Position numbers and translations under genes: made by a program. Source: Bacteroidota bacterium (lineage in GTDB: Bacteria; Bacteroidota; Bacteroidia; Bacteroidales; Prolixibacteraceae). Taken from it: a DNA stretch of 11,283 bases. The notes under the pieces are model-generated. The model ran no database searches and had not been told where the DNA came from. It worked only from the letters and a program-made list of their open reading frames with translations. This document shows positions 6,796-11,283 of the stretch, one piece after another. The stretch covers positions 1 through 11,283 of the forward strand of contig JABMPI010000140.1 in assembly GCA_013203755.1 (NCBI GenBank), written 5' to 3'. Numbering within the stretch: the first letter of the stretch is position 1; each line of letters opens with the position of its first letter.

Positions 6796-7923
6796 ATGAA
6801 GAAGTCAATTTATATTTTGTACATCTTACTTTTTAGTACGATTATACAAGCACAAGACGAAATATCTCAAATTGCGAAAGGGGTAACACAGGTCCATGAT
6901 TTGTTTAATGCATCAATGAATGAAGATGTTTCCTGTTACCGGATACCTGCTATTGTTACCGCTCCAAATGGAGATTTGGTTGCAGCCATCGACGAACGGG
7001 TTCCATCTTGTGGAGATTTAAAATGGAGTAAGGACATCAATATTGTTATTCGCCGAAGTTCTGATAATGGAAAAACATGGTCGGAGATAGAAAAAATAGT
7101 TGATTTTCCTTTGGGTAAATCAGCTTCCGATCCATCCATGATTGTGGATGAAGTTACGGGCGAGATTATTCTTTTCTATAATTTTATGGATTTAGATAAT
7201 GAGAAAGATGTCTATTATCTCCATGTTGTAAAAAGTGCGGATAATGGTAAAAGCTGGAGCGAACCTGAGGATATTACAGCCCAAATTGCAAAACCTGAAT
7301 GGCATAAAGATTTTAAATTTATTACATCAGGGCGTGGAATTCAAACCAGCACCGGAAAATTATTGCATTGTATGGTGAACCTCGATAGTGGTTTGCATCT
7401 CTTTGGAAGCGACGACCACGGTAAAACATGGTATTTTATTGATACGCCAATAAAACCCGGAAATGAATCGAAAGTGGTTGAATTGGCAGACGGTAGCTGG
7501 ATGATTAATTGTCGCACTAACGGAAAAGGAATGCGCTATGTACATGTTTCTACGGATGAGGGAAAAACATGGAAAACCAGACCTGAACCGGCACTTATCG
7601 ATCCCGGTTGTAACGGAAGTATAATTCGTTACACTTCAATCGAAGGTGGTTACACCAAGAATCGTCTGCTTTTTTCAAATGCCAAAATGGTAAAAGGACG
7701 TCAAAACATGACTGTTCGAGTAAGTTACGATGAGGGGTTGACCTGGACAGCAGGTAAAACCATTTATCCGGGAGGTTCTGCGTATTCATCTTTAACGGTT
7801 CTTGAAAACGGCGACATCGGCCTGTTTTTCGAAAAAGATGGCTACAAGGAAAATCCATTTGTTAGTTTCTCTTTGAAGTGGCTGACTGATGGTGAGGACA
7901 AATATAAAAAGCCTAAGGAATAA
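6796..7923 (+). CDS. GH33 exo-alpha-sialidase, secreted or periplasmic
   Basis: A third sialidase gene (375 residues), 19 bases after the GH20 stop, so likely in the same operon. A signal peptide ends near IIQA-Q (19/20) and the rest is a lone catalytic propeller. Catalytic residues: Arg49 in YRIP, Arg68 in DERV, acid/base candidate Asp74 in SCGDLKW, Asp112 in SDPSM, Glu224 in NESKVVEL, Arg240 in INCRT, Arg302 in GRQNMTV, nucleophile Tyr330 in SAYSSL, Glu346 in LFFE. Five good Asp-boxes are seen at 88-95 (SSDNGKTW), 147-154, 205-212, 252-259 and 310-317. It has the same length as the sialidase at 2126-3253 but is divergent; its tail WLTDGEDKYKK matches the fragment at the window start better. 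It has no lectin domain, so it probably acts on short, released oligosaccharides; that is inference. Confidence 0.94.
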   Translation: MKKSIYILYILLFSTIIQAQDEISQIAKGVTQVHDLFNASMNEDVSCYRIPAIVTAPNGDLVAAIDERVPSCGDLKWSKDINIVIRRSSDNGKTWSEIEKIVDFPLGKSASDPSMIVDEVTGEIILFYNFMDLDNEKDVYYLHVVKSADNGKSWSEPEDITAQIAKPEWHKDFKFITSGRGIQTSTGKLLHCMVNLDSGLHLFGSDDHGKTWYFIDTPIKPGNESKVVELADGSWMINCRTNGKGMRYVHVSTDEGKTWKTRPEPALIDPGCNGSIIRYTSIEGGYTKNRLLFSNAKMVKGRQNMTVRVSYDEGLTWTAGKTIYPGGSAYSSLTVLENGDIGLFFEKDGYKENPFVSFSLKWLTDGEDKYKKPKE

Positions 7924-7936
7924 TATTTTAGAAATC

Positions 7937-7979
7937 CTTTTAATAGAACTTTAAAAGCCGTCTTTCAATATTTTTTTTT
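7937..7979 (+). terminator. Possible weak terminator: AT-rich hairpin followed by T9
   Basis: CTTTTAA at 7937-7943 and TTAAAAG at 7951-7957 are exact reverse complements around a 7-base loop, 14 bases after the sialidase stop. A run of nine T follows at 7971-7979. The stem is almost all A/T and the T-run is 13 bases away from it, so termination would be weak. A second repeat, TCTTTCA (7961-7967) with TGAAAGA (7981-7987), brackets the T-run and could form an alternative fold. Confidence 0.3.
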
Positions 7980-7990
7980 ATGAAAGAAAC

Positions 7991-7998
7991 TATATTTG
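7991..7998 (+). promoter_or_regulatory. Candidate Bacteroidota -7 promoter element (TATATTTG) for the nanH-like gene
   Basis: TATATTTG is a perfect match to the Bacteroidota sigma-factor -7 consensus TAnnTTTG and lies in the 99-base gap. Transcription would start at about 8004, leaving a leader of roughly 20 bases before the ATG at 8023. No TTG is found at the expected -33 distance, where the sequence is mostly T, so the promoter is incomplete and may need an activator. The element overlaps the inverted repeat at 7995-8012. Confidence 0.45.
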
Positions 7999-8012
7999 AA
8001 ATAATTTTCAAA
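7995..8012 (+). repeat. Inverted repeat TTTGAAA-TAAT-TTTCAAA overlapping the -7 element
   Basis: Two perfect 7-base arms (7995-8001 and 8006-8012) are separated by 4 bases. The left arm includes the TTTG of the candidate -7 box, and the repeat spans the predicted transcription start. It could be an operator half-site pair or a 5' leader hairpin. In such AT-rich DNA a chance repeat is quite possible. Confidence 0.4.
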
Positions 8013-8022
8013 AAAAATAAAA

Positions 8023-9672
8023 ATGGTAAATTGGATAAAAAGCATCGCAATTGTTCTGGTCGTTGGCGTATTTGTGTCATGCAATCCACGAACGGAAGTA
8101 AGCGAATTGGTATCTACAAAAGTATTCAATTATCCCATTCTAAAGGGGAAAGTTGAAAATCCATTAATTCGAATTCAAATTGAAAATGATTCCATTGAAA
8201 AAACTTTTCAGTCAATTAAACTAAATTTTGAAGAGACAAATACAGATTTTATTAAATCCGTTCGACTTTTTTATACAGAAAGCGATTCACTGTTTAGCAG
8301 TAAAATCCAAATTGGAGAAGCTGTTGAAGCAAATAAAATAACAAAAATCGATGGTGTTCAGACTCTTAAAAAAGGGCAGAATTTTTTTTGGATTTCGTGC
8401 GAGTTGTCTGTCGATGTTGATTTAACCAGCTCGATAAGTGTTTCTCTCGATTACATTCAACTGGAAAATAGAAAATTAGCTCCTGTCAAAGTAGAAGGTG
8501 TTGCGAAACTAAGACTTGGAGTTGCTGTACGTAAGCATAACGACGATAACGTACACACTTATCGAATTCCCGGATTAGCAACAACAAATGACGGAACTTT
8601 GTTAGCAATTTATGATGTACGTAGGGAATCTGGTCGCGATTTACAAGGACATATGGACATTGGTGTTAGCCGCTCAACTGATGGTGGAAACAGTTGGGAA
8701 CCCATGCGAATTGCCTTGGATATGAAAGAATGGGGTGGTTTGCCACAGAAGTTTAATGGCGTTAGCGATGCCAATATATTAGTTGATAGAAAAACGGGTG
8801 CAATATTTATTGCCGGTTTATGGATGCACGGTGTAATTAATCCTGATGGAATTTGGGAGGAAGGATTAACCGAAGTTAGTCTCGAATGGAATCATCAGTG
8901 GAGAAATAAAGGTTCTCAACCCGGCTTGGGAGTAAAACAAACCGGTCAGTTTCTAATAACGAAAAGCACCGACGATGGTAAAACTTGGGGCGAACCAATC
9001 AACTTGACAGAAATGTGCAAAGATCCAAAATGGTGGTTATGGGCACCGGCTCCCGGTCATGGTATAACTTTGAAAGTTGGAACGCTGGTTTTTCCAACTC
9101 AGGGACGTGATGAAACCGGGTTACCTTTTTCTAATATTACTTATAGCAAAGATGGTGGTAAAACATGGAAGACCAGCAACGCAGCCTATCAAAATACTAC
9201 AGAGTCAATGGCTGTTGAACTTGCAAATGGCGGCATAATGCTAAATATGCGCAACAACCGTAACCGCGAAGAAAAAGGTGATAAAAACGGGCGAGCCATT
9301 TCGGTAACTTCAGATTTGGGCGAAAGTTGGATTGAACATGAAACATCCTGTAGTGCGCTAATTGAATGCGTTTGTATGGCAAGTATTCATCGTCATAATT
9401 ATTCAGATAAAAATGGTAGCAACAAACGTGTTTTATTTTTTTCCAATCCAAACTCGAAATACAAACGCCACAAACAAACCATAAAAGTTAGTTTCGATGA
9501 AGGTTTTACATGGCCCGAAAAATACTGGATAGAACTGGACGAAGGACAAGGAGCCGGTTATTCCTGTTTAACTTCTATCGATGAAAATACAATTGGCATT
9601 TTATATGACGGAAGTCAGGCACACATGACATTTCAAGCAATAGCCATAACGGATTTTGTAAACCAAAATTAA
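8023..9672 (+). CDS. nanH: NanH-type GH33 sialidase with BNR-associated N-terminal domain, lipoprotein
   Basis: A 549-residue sialidase with the layout of the Bacteroides/Tannerella NanH enzymes: lipoprotein signal (FVSC, Cys20), a beta-rich N-terminal domain at about 30-160 resembling BNR_assoc_N (PF14873; patterns such as RLFYTES and FFWISCELS), then the propeller. Catalytic residues: Arg181 in YRIP, Arg200, acid/base candidate Asp206 in SGRDLQG, Asp249 in SDANI, Glu394 in TESMAVEL, Arg410 in LNMRN, probable third Arg482 in KYKRHKQT, and nucleophile Tyr513 in AGYSCL. Asp-boxes start at 218, 315, 375 and 490, with a shortened one at 430-436. The residue expected to be Glu before the AHMTFQ motif is Asp529 (GILYDG). 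Family members release alpha2,3-, alpha2,6- and alpha2,8-linked sialic acid outside the cell or in the periplasm. A 99-base gap with a promoter candidate precedes it, so it may be expressed separately from the upstream genes. The gene symbol rests on recalled resemblance. Confidence 0.93.
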   Translation: MVNWIKSIAIVLVVGVFVSCNPRTEVSELVSTKVFNYPILKGKVENPLIRIQIENDSIEKTFQSIKLNFEETNTDFIKSVRLFYTESDSLFSSKIQIGEAVEANKITKIDGVQTLKKGQNFFWISCELSVDVDLTSSISVSLDYIQLENRKLAPVKVEGVAKLRLGVAVRKHNDDNVHTYRIPGLATTNDGTLLAIYDVRRESGRDLQGHMDIGVSRSTDGGNSWEPMRIALDMKEWGGLPQKFNGVSDANILVDRKTGAIFIAGLWMHGVINPDGIWEEGLTEVSLEWNHQWRNKGSQPGLGVKQTGQFLITKSTDDGKTWGEPINLTEMCKDPKWWLWAPAPGHGITLKVGTLVFPTQGRDETGLPFSNITYSKDGGKTWKTSNAAYQNTTESMAVELANGGIMLNMRNNRNREEKGDKNGRAISVTSDLGESWIEHETSCSALIECVCMASIHRHNYSDKNGSNKRVLFFSNPNSKYKRHKQTIKVSFDEGFTWPEKYWIELDEGQGAGYSCLTSIDENTIGILYDGSQAHMTFQAIAITDFVNQN

Positions 9673-9677
9673 TATTG

Positions 9678-9697
9678 GATTAAAATTTAAATTAATC
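9678..9697 (+). repeat. AT-rich inverted repeat just after the nanH-like gene
   Basis: GATTAA at 9678-9683 and TTAATC at 9692-9697 are exact reverse complements around an 8-base loop, 6 bases past the stop. The hairpin would be weak and no T-run follows directly. It is recorded only as a possible 3' end signal in the 148-base gap. Confidence 0.2.
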
Positions 9698-9720
9698 GGG
9701 TAATTTCTATTAACTAATCG

Positions 9721-9730
9721 TATTTGAAAT
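9721..9730 (+). promoter_or_regulatory. TATTTGAAAT decamer shared with the gap before the nanH-like gene
   Basis: The same ten bases occur at 7993-8002, where they are part of the candidate -7 box and its overlapping repeat. Both copies lie upstream of a lipoprotein sialidase gene on the same strand, here 90 bases before the ATG at 9821. This copy does not fit TAnnTTTG (it reads CGTATTTG), so it is not called a promoter. A shared regulator site is possible but unproven. Confidence 0.2.
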
Positions 9731-9820
9731 TTTTTCCTATTTCTTGTAATAAATAGCACCCCCTTTTGCTTAACAATAAATCTACTTTTACCCTATCATT
9801 TAAATTCAATTATTGGTTTT

Positions 9821-11283
9821 ATGAAAAGAATCCTTTTTTGTTTTATAGTTATTGTTTTTTCTTTTTCAGGTTTTATTTCTTGTGAAGAAAAGATAGAAGA
9901 GACAGAAAGTTCAACATTGGTTCCAGATCCCGGAGCTGACATATTATACGTTGCAGATTCAGATAAACTGACTCCCGAAGATCAGGGGTGGACTGATTTT
10001 TTATCTAATACTGCCTATGGCTCATTAATAACAGATGGTGATGTTTTGGCATGGCAAGCGAATGGAAGTGTTGGTAGAGCTCAATGGAATATTAACCTTG
10101 ATTTACCAACGAATAGGGCAGCTACAGCGGGAGGATGGAAAATGACCGTTGCAATGAGAGTTAAATCAGGAAATTACATTACAAATTATTATGCAAACGG
10201 AAGTGTCCGGTTTTTGCCGATTACCAGCATCAATTCTTTAGGTGATTTAATGGTTGAACTTGAAGGGGGTGGAACACACAACCTTGTGGCAAAAACAGGC
10301 ACTGAAAAATACCATATCTACGAAGTTGAATATTCACCTGAAACACAAGAAGCCACTTTCAGGTTTGATGGGGAAGACATTGAAACCTGGGCTGGAAATG
10401 AAACAAGTCAAAATATGATTGCCTTTGGGAATGGCTCCAGCACTCATGCAGGTGTTGCTTATTATCAGTATGTTGCTTTTCGGTATTTAGGACAAAAGCC
10501 GGCTGCCAGTACCATTTTTGAAACAGATGTATTTGTTGGTAGTGGAGAAGGAAATAATGGAACTTCAAATTACAGAATACCTTCATTAATAACTGCTGCC
10601 GATGGTTCTTTGCTGGCATTTGCCGAAGGAAGAACTTCGGGCAGTGATGCGGGGCATGCAGGTTATCCAATAAAAATGTCGATGAAGCGTTCAACTGACA
10701 ATGGCACAACATGGAGTGAAGTAAAAAACATTTATGAGGATGATAACTTTGATTATTCAGATCCCCGGATCATTTTGAATGAAGAATCAGGAAAGCTTTA
10801 CCTGTTTTGTGCGCAATGGCCCGACAACTGCGGACAACGGTGTGTCCCACAAGGACTGGCCGACAATTCATCAAACTTGTTTCTGCGCACAAGTGAAGAT
10901 AATGGACAAACATGGTCCGGCCCAGTCAACCTAAACAAACAGGTTAAAGATTCTACCTGGCGCGCCTTAAACTGTGGACCGGGCGTTGGTATCCGACTGA
11001 AATACCAGTCTACAGAACAAGGTGGTCATAACGGGCGGCTAATTATTCCGGGACTGAGAGTTAATCAATATGGTGAATTTAATGCATTATCAATATTCAG
11101 TGATGATGACGGGCAAACCTGGATACACGGAAATGAGTATTCTACACAGTTTGGAACCAACGAATCGGAAATTGTGGAATTAAATGATGGCAGATTATTG
11201 TTAAGCTCCCGTGGATCGGGTAGCGACTCTCCCTCCCGTGGATTTTATATTTCGGAAGATGGAGGTAAAAACTGGCAAGTACA
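9821..11283 (+). CDS. GH33 sialidase with LamG-like N-terminal domain, surface lipoprotein (3' end outside window)
   Basis: The frame is open from ATG 9821 to the window end, giving 487 residues of an unfinished protein. A lipoprotein signal ends GFISC (Cys21) and is followed by EEKIEE, an acidic stretch like the lipoprotein export signals that send Bacteroidota lipoproteins to the cell surface. Residues about 35-225 look like a LamG/concanavalin-type jelly roll (patterns YHIYEVEYSPETQEATFRFDG and AYYQYVAFR), probably sugar-binding. The propeller starts at about 232: Arg252 in YRIP, Arg271 in AEGR, acid/base candidate Asp277 in SGSDAG, Asp314 in SDPR, GPGVGI at 386-391, Glu448 in NESEIVEL, Arg464 in SSRGS. 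Asp-boxes lie at 291-298, 358-365, 427-434 and 478-485. The third arginine, nucleophile tyrosine and final glutamate lie beyond the window. The start is supported by the signal peptide. The 148-base gap before it suggests it may have its own promoter. Confidence 0.92.
   Translation, partial: MKRILFCFIVIVFSFSGFISCEEKIEETESSTLVPDPGADILYVADSDKLTPEDQGWTDFLSNTAYGSLITDGDVLAWQANGSVGRAQWNINLDLPTNRAATAGGWKMTVAMRVKSGNYITNYYANGSVRFLPITSINSLGDLMVELEGGGTHNLVAKTGTEKYHIYEVEYSPETQEATFRFDGEDIETWAGNETSQNMIAFGNGSSTHAGVAYYQYVAFRYLGQKPAASTIFETDVFVGSGEGNNGTSNYRIPSLITAADGSLLAFAEGRTSGSDAGHAGYPIKMSMKRSTDNGTTWSEVKNIYEDDNFDYSDPRIILNEESGKLYLFCAQWPDNCGQRCVPQGLADNSSNLFLRTSEDNGQTWSGPVNLNKQVKDSTWRALNCGPGVGIRLKYQSTEQGGHNGRLIIPGLRVNQYGEFNALSIFSDDDGQTWIHGNEYSTQFGTNESEIVELNDGRLLLSSRGSGSDSPSRGFYISEDGGKNWQV

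Noticed and set aside
9783..9790. TACTTTTA with TTTTG at 9764-9768 as a promoter for the fifth sialidase
   Set aside because: The -7 box lacks the final G and the 14-base spacing is too short for the usual Bacteroidota promoter (about 19).
10359..10712. A 117-codon open frame on the minus strand inside the fifth sialidase gene
   Set aside because: It overlaps the YRIP and Asp-box region of a convincing sialidase on the other strand, and its His/Gln-rich translation looks like no known protein.
1..11283. Searches by eye for tRNA or rRNA genes, CRISPR arrays, insertion sequences and transposases
   Set aside because: None was seen. The window is almost fully occupied by eight co-directional enzyme genes, and the gaps carry only short repeats.

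Overview
The window looks like a piece of a glycan-degradation locus from a member of the Bacteroidota. The DNA is AT-rich. Starts are preceded by A/T-rich leaders without Shine-Dalgarno sequences. One intergenic gap holds a perfect TAnnTTTG -7 promoter element, and several products are lipoproteins, one with an acidic stretch right after the lipid-bearing cysteine. The gene content (S1 sulfatases, GH33 sialidases, GH20 hexosaminidase) is typical of polysaccharide-utilisation loci in this phylum. I cannot name a genus.

All eight genes run on the + strand and fill the window almost completely. In order they are: the 3' end of a GH33 sialidase (to 199); a lipoprotein S1 sulfatase (207-1979); a GH33 sialidase with a cleavable signal peptide (2126-3253); a second lipoprotein S1 sulfatase (3287-4735); a GH20 beta-N-acetylhexosaminidase (4737-6776); a third GH33 sialidase (6796-7923); a NanH-type GH33 lipoprotein with a BNR-associated N-terminal domain (8023-9672); and a fifth GH33 lipoprotein with a LamG-like N-terminal domain, cut by the window end (9821-11283). 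Gaps are 7, 146, 33, 1, 19, 99 and 148 bases, so 1-199/207-1979 and 2126-7923 look like tightly coupled transcription blocks. The three larger gaps are the places where promoters or terminators could sit. No gene-free stretch exceeds 300 bases.

Together the genes suggest stepwise removal of capping groups from a sulfated, sialylated glycan such as a mucin O-glycan or another animal sialoglycoconjugate: sulfatases remove sulfate, sialidases release terminal nonulosonic acids, and GH20 then trims exposed GlcNAc/GalNAc. Surface or outer-membrane lipoproteins and soluble secreted enzymes are mixed, which suggests division of labour between cell surface and periplasm. No transporter, SusC/SusD pair, regulator, sulfatase-maturing enzyme or sialic acid catabolic gene is in the window, so the locus should continue on one or both sides. 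The main point of interest is the five GH33 paralogues of at least four architectures interleaved with two sulfatases. This hints at a substrate with chemically diverse or sulfated sialic acids, which is inference and not shown by the sequence.
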